Shown one piece after another: positions 46,101 through 56,276 of a stretch of DNA of 64,000 nucleotides (positions within the stretch are counted from its first letter, which is position 1; each line of letters begins with the position of its first letter). Origin of the DNA: Silene conica (lineage: Eukaryota; Streptophyta; Magnoliopsida; Caryophyllales; Caryophyllaceae); NCBI GenBank assembly GCA_029255685.2, contig CM055319.2:38574530-38638529 (forward strand), given 5' to 3'. The position numbers were made by a program, and so were the translations under genes. The notes under the pieces are model-generated. The model ran no database searches and was not told the DNA's origin. It worked only from the letters and a program-made list of their open reading frames with translations.

Positions 46101-47209
46101 GAGACTGCAGCCACACGAGCTCCATTCCCGACACGCAGGTCCACCTCACCCTTGGTTAGGGGTTCTTGGTTTCGGAGGCCCTGCACATGATTACATAGAT
46201 GAGAACCACAACCAGTATCAAGTACCCAAGTTCCGCAACTTGCGTGGTTAATCTCAATCATGTGAATAAAAGAAGAAGAAGACATACCAACAGGGGTAAC
46301 GCGGCCTGCCTTAATGTCCTCGCGATACACGGGGCATGAGCGCCTCCAATGCCCAGTCTTGTGGCAATGGTGACATTCCATGCTAGTATCCTTGCTCTTA
46401 GTCTTGCCCTGTGAGTTGCTCGACTCACCTGGCCCACTCTTAGTAAATCCTGGTTTCTTGAACCTGGGCTTACCTACTGCTAGGTCGCCCTGAGCTTTAG
46501 CCTTCCCTTTACCTTTTCCCTTACTGGAGATCATGAGAACATCCTGCTTTAGACTCCCACTCAACTTTAGATCCTTCTCAGTCTGTACGAGAAGGGAGTG
46601 GAGTTCATGGGGAGTCTTCTTCATGTCGTTCATGTAGTAGTTGGCCCTAAAGAGGGCGAACCCATCATGAAGCGAATGAAGCATGCGATCAACGATGATG
46701 TTCTCACTGATCTTGCAGTTTAGGGACTCCAGTTTCTCGATATTCTCAATCATGTTGAGAATATGTGGGCTAACAGCTTGGCCCTTCTGGAGTTTCGCCT
46801 CAAAGAAGCGACAGGTATGCTCATAAGAAACGATTCTCGGAGCCTTGGAGAATTCGTTAGTGAGCGTGGTGAAAATCTTGTTTGCACCATGGGTTATGAA
46901 GCGTCTTTGCAAATTGGATTCCATTGCATAGATGAGTACGTTCTTTATCGCACCCGCTTCCATGACGAAGTCGCTATGAGCGCGAACATCGTTGGCTCTA
47001 GCTCCAGTTCCTGGGTGTGGCGGAATGGGCTCAGTTAAGAACTTGAGCTTTCCGTCAGCAATGGCAGCATTCCGTAGTGCTGCCTCCCAGTCAGAGAAGT
47101 TTGACCCATCATTCCTCAGTCTAGTTGACTGATTCATGGAGTCCATGAAGGCTTTTAGCCAGGATTCACGTGCTAGCTTGGCACTTGGCATTGGGTCTTC
47201 ACCAGCCAT
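43178..47209 (-). CDS. Copia-2 gag-pol polyprotein, intact
   Basis: 1343 residues in one frame, with domains in Ty1/copia order. Gag occupies about 1-275. A CCHC knuckle is at 279-292 (CHHCHKTGHWRRSC). Protease has DTG at 331-333. Integrase has the zinc-binding HHCC at about 466-500, catalytic D527, D590 and E626 (DX35E) and SERRNR. Reverse transcriptase (about 860-1100) has D931 and YVDD at 1016-1019. RNase H has D1189, E1230 and D1268. All catalytic residues I can check are present, and no stop or frameshift interrupts it. Processing by its own protease would give particle, copying and integration proteins. The start MAGEDP is shared with Copia-1. The lineage within copia is not assigned. 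Confidence 0.97.
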   Translation of the reverse strand: MAGEDPMPSAKLARESWLKAFMDSMNQSTRLRNDGSNFSDWEAALRNAAIADGKLKFLTEPIPPHPGTGARANDVRAHSDFVMEAGAIKNVLIYAMESNLQRRFITHGANKIFTTLTNEFSKAPRIVSYEHTCRFFEAKLQKGQAVSPHILNMIENIEKLESLNCKISENIIVDRMLHSLHDGFALFRANYYMNDMKKTPHELHSLLVQTEKDLKLSGSLKQDVLMISSKGKGKGKAKAQGDLAVGKPRFKKPGFTKSGPGESSNSQGKTKSKDTSMECHHCHKTGHWRRSCPVYREDIKAGRVTPVGMSSSSFIHMIEINHASCGTWVLDTGCGSHLCNHVQGLRNQEPLTKGEVDLRVGNGARVAAVSKGTYVIQLPSGFELFLYNCYYVPSLSKTIISVSALDKLGFSFVIENNSCIFSLHNMIYGKAVSMNGIYVLDQTTEILHVNNKRIKVGDKDQTYLWHCRMGHINEKRVKQLIQNGAISPFDFESYGTCESCLIGKMTRISFKGVGMRAADLLGLIHTDVCGPMSINARDGYRYFITFTDDLSRYGYVYLMKHKSESFDKFKEYQNRVQNQLGRKIKALRSDRGGEYLSREFDQHLKDCGIVLQLTPPGTPQLNGVSERRNRTLLDMVRSMMSHTVVPDSLWGYALLSAALILNRSPSKAVDKTPFELWKGTVPNLSFIRVWGCEAYVKWRHEDKLGPRSVKTYFIGYPKGTFGHYFYSPTEQRVFVAASATFLEKEFLENKSSNRTFELSEVQEPTTEQPLEETVPSTEAAVDIPEEPRRSGRVSIPPDRYIGMVEEHDTDDVLLLEGNEPTTYKGAMTSSDSKLWLEAMQSEMDSMYENNVWDLVDLPAKVRPLQCKWLYKIKHAVEGQQDIHKARLVAKGFTQVPGLHYDEIFAPVVMLHSIRIILAIAAFHDYEIWQMDVKTAFLNGYLEEELYMVQPEGFIDPAHPKKVCKLKRSIYGLKQASRSWNHRFDQVIKENGFIRSVEEPCLYIKSSGSKIVFLVLYVDDILLIGNDIPLLSSVKAWLKNHFQMKDLGEAQRILGIRIYRDRSRRMLSLSQESYIEKILERFSMTNSKKGFLPMTPGLHLSKTQEAKSVEEKERMSRIPYASAIGSIMYAMICTRPDVAYALSMTSRFQAHPGEQHWMAVKNILKYLRRTKDWGLTYGGDSTLCATGYADASFQTDRDDSKSQSGFVFTLNGAAVSWKSSKQSVTADSTTESEYYAASEAAKEAIWMRQFLQGLSVVPSSNDPITVYCDNSGAIFQAKEHKSSSKARHVQRKAHLIRDYVEQKEILIEKIATDDNIADPLTKALPRDKHEGHIHSMGIGCVPKL

Positions 47210-47280
47210 TTTAGTTTTACAGCAGTTTTAATGAACGTGTTCTACACTGAAAAGAAGATAAAACAAAACCATATAAACAA

Positions 47281-47642
47281 GGGTTATTTCATGGGAATAA
47301 TCCAACCTATGTCTCATCTTCTCATATTAATCCATACTAACGATTAACTAAGAAAAATCCAACCTATAACCTCATTTATCTTTCATTGAACTTTGACTAT
47401 TTTTAAACTCTTATTATTGGTAGGTTAGTACGTCACCTTCACTTACTTTTTGTCCAGGAAGAAGGAAAAACAAAAAGTAAGTCAAGGTGACGTGTTTGCT
47501 TATCGAAAATAAGAGTTCAAAAATAGACAAAGTTCAATAAAAGATAATTGAGGTCATAGGTTTGATTTTTCTCAGTTAATCGTTAGTATAGATTAATATG
47601 AGAAGATGAGGTATAGGTTGGATTATTCCTATGAAATAACCC
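47281..47642. mobile_element. Mutator-type fold-back MITE in the Copia-2 leader
   Basis: 362 bp flanked by the 9-bp duplication TATAAACAA (47272-47280 and 47643-47651). Ends are GGGTTATTTCAT and its complement. Almost the whole element is one inverted repeat with arms of about 175 bp and a short centre. A 9-bp duplication and G-rich long inverted ends are typical of Mutator-like elements. The unoccupied site is visible in Copia-1 near position 400. Confidence 0.92.
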
Positions 47643-48923
47643 TATAAACAACTTATTGTTGTGATTTAAGTCTATATTAAATTGAATTTAAACTCGTAGA
47701 CTCATGCATTTATATAATTGATCTCCCTCAAGAATTATATAAACGATCCCAAGACTCAATTTCCGTATATTGATAAGCCCACAGTTTGGCTAATTCCAAT
47801 CGTTGGAACTCTTGGTCGATAGATTTCCGTATATCTATCTATTAGTCCATCTCAGTCACTGGAATATTATCGAGTGACCATGATGTTGAGATAAAATAAA
47901 TCATCTGTTCCCACTTACCCGACGTAGAAGGGGTCATATTATGCCTACCGACGAAGAAGGGATTCATGGGAGGCTGATTTATAAAGACTAATCTCAATTT
48001 TTGGTTATACGAGGAAGACCCCATCAACTCTTATTTATCCATATTTAAGTGAACTAAAAACTAGCATTTGCGTGAATGAATTAAATAAAATGATGGCTTT
48101 TAAATTGACATGTGACATCTGTATTGTCACAGAAAACTAACGCGTAACCTCTACATGAGTCAGTTTTCAGGCATGATATAGGTGGTTTGGTTTTTAGGCG
48201 GAATATGATGCAAGCTATTATCGATGAAAGCGTAAAGATAAATGCAATAAACGTAAATAAAAGTCCTAGTGTGGCCTATCCTACCAAAATAAACATAAAA
48301 CAACTTGGAATCCACTGTTGGACCCTAGAAGCTTGTCTTGATGTTCCATCTTGGTCCTTGCAGCGAGAGTGAGCATCCGGCCTCCGTCTTGTCTTTGGTC
48401 TTCACAAAATTACTAATTTAAATTACAAAAGTAGTCCTAGATACATTCTAATTTAAATACAAAAGTAATTACATGGCAAAAACCCAAAACGGAGATTCAA
48501 GATCTCAAAATTACAAGCAAGATCGTGTCCCTTCATTACGGTGACACAATCTTCTAAGGCCACACTAAGTTACAACCGTTTGCAAAAATTAAATACGTTA
48601 TTGAAAGCATTCAAGGCATTCACAAGACGATAAATAAAATGCATCAACTAAAAACAATTTATACATGACATAATACTGTTATTATGATTAATAAATTTAT
48701 ACCAAACCACCTTTTAAGATTAAAATTAAGTGACTATACCGTTTTAATCACCAATTTTAACAAACATATAATCCATTATTTTAAACTGTTTTAAAACAAT
48801 ATGTATCAAACGAGGGTGAACCGTTTCACTAAATAATATACTATTTCCGTATATAGTATATTATTTTAAGCCATGTGAAAATAAGAAAACAAGTTATTTT
48901 CGAAAAGAGAGCCCGAAACATGA

Positions 48924-49234
48924 GCACTCGACCGAGCAGCAGAGGCACTCGATCGAGTGCCAGTGTCACTCGATCGAGTGCAGCAGGGGCTCGATCGAGT
49001 GACTCTTTAAAACGCAATCGCTGCACTTTTAAATCAAAACGAGTTTATAACTTGGATTTAAAACGTGTAAATCATATATAAACAATAACAAAAGATTCAC
49101 ATATTGCTAAAAATATCGATTAATTAACAATATGCAAATAATAATCGAAGAACAAGATCGATTTCTCACAAAAATCACACGCACGGGCCTGGTACGAGGG
49201 CACTCGATCGAGTGCAACAGGGACTCGATCGAGT
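48924..49234. repeat. Palindrome cassette CACTCGATCGAGTG in the Copia-2 leader, 4+2 copies
   Basis: Units at 48924-48937 (diverged), 48945-48960, 48967-48980 and 48990-48999, then 49200-49215 and 49223-49234. Number, grouping and place equal the GGTCGACCGACC set of Copia-1, while the sequence is different. Confidence 0.88.
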
Positions 49235-49308
49235 GCCTGCGACAGAATGTACGGTTTTCAAAATTTAAAACTTATGAAAGACACAATTGTAAAATTTTCA
49301 TGGCCTAA

Positions 49309-49321
49309 GGCTCTGATACCA
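49309..49321 (-). promoter_or_regulatory. Copia-2 primer-binding site
   Basis: TGGTATCAGAGCC on minus, two bases inside the 5' LTR, complementary to initiator-Met tRNA. Confidence 0.92.
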
Positions 49322-49323
49322 CT

Positions 49324-50396
49324 TGTGGGGAATAAAACGCGTATTCACCCTAAATTTGCAGGATTATAATGAAAAATACAACTGTGAATATCGTCATAAG
49401 ATTAAAAAGCATGAGAAAAGAAGTACAACCTTTAGTCCTCGCGCAAAAGGCCTAAGAACAGGAATTAACACAAATTCCCTCCTATAACTTGCACCCAAGA
49501 CTTAGTTTGAGACGTGGCCGCGTGTGCTAGAAATCCTCTCCAATTGCCTTGCAATATAGGGAGAGCCCTTGAGGTTTTAGATGTGAGATCTGAGGTTTTG
49601 GGAGAAGAGTGCTCTCAAAACCCTAATTTTCTTTTTAGAATAATTTAATAGTGTGCCAAGAGTCGTCTACATAAGGAGAAGGACTCTCCTTATGTAGCTC
49701 TTGATTTCGGCCGAAACAGAGTTTGGGTAGGAGTGGGCTTTCCACTCTTACCTTATCCCAATGCGTGATTCGACCCAATTAGCTTTAAGTTGTTCGCGGG
49801 TTTTATTTATAAATCGTAACATGTTATCAGATATTAATACAGTCGATATATTAATAATGGTCTGACAAAATACGATATTGTATAATTACCCAAATTAATA
49901 TAACTGTTTATATTAATACGCGAATACAATATTTAATTAAATATAACCGTTTATATTTAATTTACGAATTAATCATGTAATCCGTATTAGCTAAAATTAT
50001 TTAATCCGTATTAAATAATAATCTCAACATCTTATTGACTAATTTAATAGTCAATACCTCTGACTAACCGTTTAGTCATATCCGGCAAAATGTGACTGTA
50101 TTTTCATACCTTCACATCTCTCAAACGTGTCCTATAGGTGTGACGTATAGGGACCAGTTGATCACCGCCATCCGTATGACAATAACGTCAAACTTATCTA
50201 GCAAGCCAACCGTTATTGATAAACGTGGATCAACTGGTAATAATACAAAAGTATGCCCTTGTGATCCTTAAAGAGATTTAATAAGTCATTGTACTTAATT
50301 GTCAAGGACACCAGCCCCAACAATCTCCCACTTGTCCGTACAAGGGTATGTGCAATGACGTTATCACACTACATGTGGAGGACACAATCTCCAACA
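49324..50396 (-). repeat. Copia-2 5' LTR
   Basis: 1073 bp and nearly identical to the 3' LTR. The single substitution and the 1-bp indel lie near 49625-49655. Confidence 0.96.
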
Positions 50397-50401
50397 ATAC
50401 C

Positions 50402-53400
50402 AAACCAACCTAATACAAAACCCTTATGCATAAACAACTAATCAATTACCAAAAGTTACCGTTTTCACAACTCAACCCGACTCACATACAAAAGGATTAT
50501 CCTATCAATAGAAATTATTAACTATCAAAATAGAATAATAATTGTTAATATTCAACTCAAATAAGCACTCGTAAGAGAGTCATATCAATTATCATGTAAC
50601 ATATAACCTCGAACAATAATAAAGTATTAGGGTCGGTAGGATCGTGTTACGCAGTAAAACAGATTCGGAATAGATAACACTCATATACCCTTGAAATTTA
50701 TCACAAATTTAATATACTAACAACAATGTAAACAATTAAGAAGCTTATAGTTCATACTTGACAAATTAAATGTTTCATGCTCATAATCATATTATAGAAG
50801 CAAATCACATTTAGGAAAGACATAGCGCAAAATTAATTAACGTAATTGAACATGGAACATTGACATATTTCCAAAGACTTACATAACTCATAGACTCACA
50901 AGATCGTTTAACATCCCCATATATCAATTAGTTAACAAAATCACTTAGGTACATTTCCACCCACTCATTACATCATTTATCATGAGGCTATTATTATATA
51001 TGACTTGCACAATAAGGGTTTTATACAATGCGCAACTATTAAACATTCAAGCAGGATTTCATCTACACATAGCTACAGCATTGTCATTTTGCAACCAATT
51101 ACCATAATTATCAAACATCAAGCTTAAACCTGGTTTATCATTTGAGAATATTTTGAAATGTTTGAAACATTGAAAGGGTTGTTTGTGACAATATAAATAC
51201 GTGTCAAAGACAATTTCACAAGTTACAGTTTGAAACAAGGCTACACGGAGGCATTATGACTCTACTTTATTAAGTCATTGTTCTTCTCACTCATGAATTA
51301 TGAAAATTTTAACGATATAAGTAACAATCACAAGGCTAATACTTCCATAAATCGTATGTCAACAATTAATAACTTACACATCGTGATCAGATTCTAAATG
51401 TAACAATATGCAATTCACTGTATGGTATAAAAATATACTTGGAAAAGTTATAAAGATTATAATCATAGGAAACTAGACAGTGATAACCATCAACATCCGA
51501 AAAAACATCAACCAGACTCACATTAATCAAATAATCACAATTACGTATAACTATTAGATTACCATATCATGCTGATAAACTGACCAGTTAAATTTCATTC
51601 TGCCACCTGGCAAGACTCCTCTCAGATAAACATGCTTTTGACATCACATACGAGTAGCACATAATTATTTTGAGGTCGTAAAATTTGACATATACTTGAA
51701 ACAATTCTATATTAAACTTGACGAAATAAACAAGGTTACGTTATCATATAGTGAGGGTTCATACTCATACCATACGCCTATTATTCATGTTACTAATGCC
51801 ATATCAGGATATCATGTGGTCACATCACATAAATCACATTTGATTAAACTTTTATATGAAACTTTTATATCTCACAATTCCAACAATTAAACATTACAGA
51901 GCAACTTACCAAATTATAAGTAAATAACAGCTTAGCTAACGTGCGAGCGATCATAGTTTTTAGAAAATATAAAGGACTAGCTGATCATAGAAAAAGAGTC
52001 AAATGCATATCTCAAGGAAATTATTTAATACCATTCCCATAGCTCAATCGGTCTGAACAAGAACTTTACAGCAATTCAACAAAAAATTAGACAACTTGTA
52101 AGAATCACAACTAAATAACGACTCATTAAGATTCTACATGGACCATCATCTTGAAAACGTAAACGCATATTCTGAACAGTAGAGGTGGAATTATGCATAA
52201 ACAATAACTAAGTCTTAAATGATTTCTTTTACAAAAAGATGGGTTAAAACGGGACTGTGCAGCAACAATCTAGCCACGGTCAACTAAAAGATTTATTTCA
52301 CTCAAAATATAACTCCTATTAACATGAAACAATCAGCATTGGAACACCAACTCAGGAGGTTGTCATACATAAAATTTTCATACTCAAGTATGGAGCACAT
52401 TTAAGATAGCATCCTGTACAAACAAGGTAACATCCAGGAAACTTATTATAACAATTTGGTTCTTTTACAACTTCACATTGCTACCTCGAAACTCAACCAT
52501 TCTTTTTATGAAACATGTTGACATATAATTGGAGCATAGACATCACTTTGTACAGTATTAACATTCACTTCTTATTACCACGATACTCGTTATCTGGATC
52601 ATGGTAAAGATTTCAAAACGGAAAGTAGGATCAACTAAATAACTTGATTGTTATACATGTGTATCTAAAGAAATTAGTTTCTACTAACGCATAATCATAA
52701 CTTATCCAGGTACGGAAATATAAACTAGAAGCTACTATGAGGTCCCATATTGATTACGAACTTCACATCAACTTTAAATGCGTATAGTAGGCATAAAATC
52801 TTAAGTACGATATATGCAACACATATCTATATACATTCATGGCTTATGGAAACACATTCCGCATATCACTAGACATGGGTTACTATAACGTATAACTATA
52901 AGATCAACTGAATTACTCATCCTTACAAGGAGTTAAACATCAGAGTCATATACTAACGATAGTCATTTAAATACCAGATAATCATTTGAACATTTCAAAA
53001 TACCGAAATCATATGGTCACACCACTCTTAACTATTGCTCAACAATTACAAATCCATCCTCTTGGGATATCAATTAAATCATCCAACTCGATCCACATTT
53101 CATATCTCACATATCCTTCTAACACACGACATTAATGATAACTCACATATTACTTACCTCATTATTCACCTGCAAGAACGTTACTACAAAATAACCAGGT
53201 CGCTATATATATATATATTCTACCCCACTCTTCAGTTACTCTCATTGGGTTCCTGAGACAGAACCAAAAGGGCCCAGGTTTGGTGTGAGGGGCCCCTAAC
53301 TCATCCCGTTCCTTTTTGGGGCTCCTTTCAGTTTCGCCTCGGGGTTCATTTTATTAGACTCTTTCTACGTTCATTGTTATTCAGTTGGTTTAGGCCTGAG

Positions 53401-53423
53401 GATCGTTCGCTCTGATACCACCT
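50402..53423 (-). other. Element B interior, PBS side
   Basis: AT-rich and non-coding, collinear with element A about 4640-7336. Examples are the shared ACATTCCGCATATCACTAGA (about 52855) and the block CATCCCGTTCCTTTTTGGGG (about 53302) near the PBS. Frames at 51696-51890 and 53035-53256 are chance. Confidence 0.75.
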
Positions 53424-55720
53424 TGTAACACCCCCATTTATTCAAAAGCCTTTAGCAAGACATTCTCGAATAAATAGAGTTGTTACCATCTCGGAAATTC
53501 CGAGGTAGTGAATAACAAAGTAAAACAATACAAATTGCTTTATATAAAACCGATAGAATTTAAACTTTGATGTTACAACACTACGCATAGAAAAGGTACG
53601 ACTGATTACACCTATGTATGTGATCTAATTCTAAGTAGGTCCAAGCCATGTCTCTCTCCATGCCCGTGCTCCTAATCCAACTGTCTCTGACCTGTAAAAT
53701 CTACTCCCCATTCCGGATCATCGTAGGTGTCACACGAATACACAGGGTCAACCATGAGGTTGAGTAGGAAAACATCAATAAAACATAAATGACAATAGAT
53801 CATAGCACCACACCGTCTCCATATCACCAGTCATCCACTTCACCTCCATCACCCCACACCTTCCCATCACACCACACCTTCCATCACACCACACCTTCCA
53901 TGGCCATATCACAAGTCCCATATCACAAGACCCATTTCACAAATCCCGTTCTCCACAATAATCGATAATAATCAACAATCCAAAATACATTCACAATCAG
54001 TTATATCAATCTTATAGTAAGCAACACATATACGTCATGTCAATAACGCAACCACAAATATATATATTCCCTACCTCGAAACTGCGGAAGAAAACAACAA
54101 GTGCGCGACTGCCACTACAAGTGTTCCACGCGGAAACCTCCACCTAGACATATATTATATAATTAATAAAACTCCCTAAATCTCATAATATACGTATATA
54201 TATTCTATTTATAGAAACTTCCTATATTTAGAAAGTTTCCCAACAAACGATGTTACCCAAAATAGCAACTTTCTAAATATAGTAACTTTCCAAAATAGTA
54301 ACTTTCTAAAAATATCTTCCCATAACACAAGACTTCTAACCCGCACTAAAATTAACAATACTAATTAATAACCATAAAATAATAATAATAAGATAAAAGA
54401 TAAAAGATAACAAGTATTAGTAATAATATTAATAATACTATTATTAACACCGTTACATAAAAAAAAAACAAGAAAATGACAACTACCCCAAACAGCCACA
54501 ACCCGCGACTTCAACGACACCCCTCACTGCCGTGTGGCCACTCTGGTCCCTGCCGGCAACCACCCGACGCAGTCCCCACACCGCGTGTTACACCCCTAAC
54601 ACCCTCCAGCTCCGTCGACCACCTCCGACGAGTAGAACCAGGGTCATTACAAGGCCTGGTTCACGAGCTCCCTGAAGATCTCTCTCTTACAGCCCCTACG
54701 AAACCTCCCTGAAACTACTACCGACACCCCTGTCACCGACTACTCTCACCTCAACCACCACCACTGACACCAGACGCCTACAACCACCATGGTATCACCG
54801 CATAGACCTCCCCTTAGTCGGCGTTGATACCATCCCAAACAACCCCTACCCGACACACGGTAAGACCCAACTTCCTGACAACCCTTTCGAAACCCTCTTC
54901 TCCATCATAAATACCCACTCCTAACCACCGTGACCAGCACCCCCTGTACAACCCAAACACCACCTAACTCCCTGACCCAAGACCCGCAAAAACTAAACAC
55001 AAAACTCGACGCAATCCTTCAGTAAAACGTATATAAACACTGATATAAAAATATTATAGAAACAGAACGAAATAGCAAACTCATGGACACCGTATAAACC
55101 ACCCTCTATGACTGACTTCACAGCTAATGACACCAAACTAGTAGTGTACATCTGCTTATTACGTGACCTACTACAAACTTATACTTAAACAACGAGGATT
55201 ATACGAATTACACATAACAAATTACGTGATGAAAGTGGTATAAACCAACAGGGATTTTCAACGTGTGTAACATACCCGGTCTTTGGCTAAAACGATCCGC
55301 CGTACACCACCCTACAACCACCGTGGACAGGTTCTTTTCCTTCTCTGAAGTGACGGCTAGGGTTTTGTGATAAAAGATTTGAGCTAAGATGAGGGTTAGG
55401 GTAAGATTAGAGTGTCTCTATATGGCGACATGACCACCTGCTGCGTTTTTGTTATAAAACAACGTATGGGCTAAGTTCATAATACTCACGCATCTCGAGG
55501 CCCACAACCCCTAGCCAGCGATCTGGGGTTCGAATCCCCTTAACAACATACTACCCAAAATAAACTAGAAGGATTAGGTCCTCACTTCGAACCCCCACCA
55601 CGGATTATTTTGTCTAGCATAAACAGTATATACGTTGTTTACCTACGAACAAACACGATGACTTAACGTTGACCGCATAAATAATTATTATTTTTAATAA
55701 TTAAAACACGGGTTATTACA
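53424..55720 (-). repeat. Element B 5' LTR
   Basis: 2297-bp partner of 37998-40300, differing by roughly one base per hundred by eye. It includes one 15-bp repeat unit fewer. The frame at 54476-54712 lies in the C-rich island and is not a gene. Confidence 0.9.
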
Positions 55721-56082
55721 GTAAGATAGTTCGAGTATTTTACGGTACTCATTGTAAACAAGTATTTAACGGTACTTGTCATAGCTAGATATTTAACGGT
55801 ATCTAGATCGAGTTACAACTAACATCAAAGTTGTACGAGTAGGGTTGATAAAATTGTAATCCGGAGTCGGTACTAATTTTATTAATCGAGAATAGTAGAC
55901 GTAGGTTTCAACTTGTGAAACTGAACCACTTCAAAAATATCGTGTCTCTGTTTTTATTCTTGCTCTACTCAAACGTTCATCATACACCCACACACATCGA
56001 AGAAGATTTTAAAAAGAAGGCATACTCAATTCAACCCCCCCCCCCTTCTTGAGTATATTATATCAATAGACTCTTCATGTTC

Positions 56083-56276
56083 CTTACTCGGTGTAAAATT
56101 GGGGGTAAGAAGTGTGACCTAATAGTGGATAGCGGGTCATGTACAAACGTGGTTGCTAAGGGGATAGTTGAAGAACTAGGGTTAACCACTAGAGCAAGGT
56201 CGAAGCCCTACAAGCTACATTGGTTGGATGAAGACAAGGGAGTGAGTGTGAGGGACCAAGCGTTGGTGGGCTTGAG
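56083..56276 (+). pseudogene. Element E aspartic protease, N-terminal fragment
   Basis: In-frame continuation of E gag after the G insertion. It reads LTRCKIGGKKCDLIVDSGSC, with DSG at the catalytic position, and GLTTRARSKPYKLHWLDE. In Ty3/gypsy elements this domain cuts the polyprotein. The frame is lost at GLSV, where fragment L begins at 56277. Element F carries the same domain complete. Confidence 0.85.

Larger units (their letters stand above)
47210..49308 (-). other. Copia-2 leader (PBS to gag)
   Basis: Unusually long, about 2.1 kb, non-coding, largely collinear with the Copia-1 leader. It contains the MITE (47281-47642) and six palindromes (48924-49234). Small frames at 47842-48027, 48187-48372 and 48841-49081 are not conserved as proteins. 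Confidence 0.8.
41318..50396 (-). mobile_element. Copia-2: intact, recently inserted Ty1/copia retrotransposon
   Basis: 9079 bp between ATACC duplications (41313-41317 and 50397-50401). In sense order (minus): 5' LTR 50396-49324, PBS, about 2.1-kb leader with a MITE, single ORF 47209-43178, about 790-bp 3' spacer, PPT, 3' LTR 42389-41318. By eye the LTRs differ by one substitution and one 1-bp indel in about 1072 bp, so the insertion is very young. With an unbroken polyprotein, PBS and PPT, it may still be able to move; expression is not shown by sequence. Confidence 0.96.
37998..55720 (-). mobile_element. Element B: non-coding LTR retrotransposon holding Copia-2
   Basis: LTRs are 37998-40300 and 53424-55720, with a PBS on minus at 53409-53420 (TGGTATCAGAGC). 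The interior is 40301-41317 plus 50402-53423, about 4.0 kb and without coding frames. It is related to A by LTR layout and internal blocks. The flanks do not form a duplication: GCGTT on the left, GTAAG on the right. This suggests recombination between copies or loss at one edge. Copia-2 sits inside with its own duplication. Confidence 0.88.
36327..56077 (+). mobile_element. Element G: solo LTR (probably Ty1/copia), filled by nested insertions
   Basis: Starts TGTTGAACC after TGTTC (36322-36326) and ends ACTCTTCA before TGTTC (56078-56082). Its own sequence is 36327-37285, 37844-37997 and 55721-56077, about 1.47 kb, with no internal domain. The rest is TRIM copy 2 and element B with its contents. 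The end shows a C-run (about 56035-56045) before CTTCTTGAGT, as in some plant copia LTRs, but the lineage is a guess. Removing it joins E gag to E protease in frame. Confidence 0.82.
33911..56276 (+). mobile_element. Element E: Ty3/gypsy retrotransposon, split by a nested insertion and 3' truncated
   Basis: The 5' LTR (33911-35114), PBS, gag (35181-36326) and start of the protease (56083-56276) belong to one element. Gag stops being collinear exactly at TGTTC (36322-36326), and the same TGTTC at 56078-56082 is followed by the in-frame continuation. Everything between is inserted DNA. The element is lost again at 56276, where fragment L begins. RT, integrase and 3' LTR are not in the window. 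Confidence 0.88.

Noticed and set aside
53424-55720. B's right LTR as an independent solo LTR
   Set aside because: The PBS and interior next to it match A, and the left LTR with its PPT completes the pair once Copia-2 is removed.
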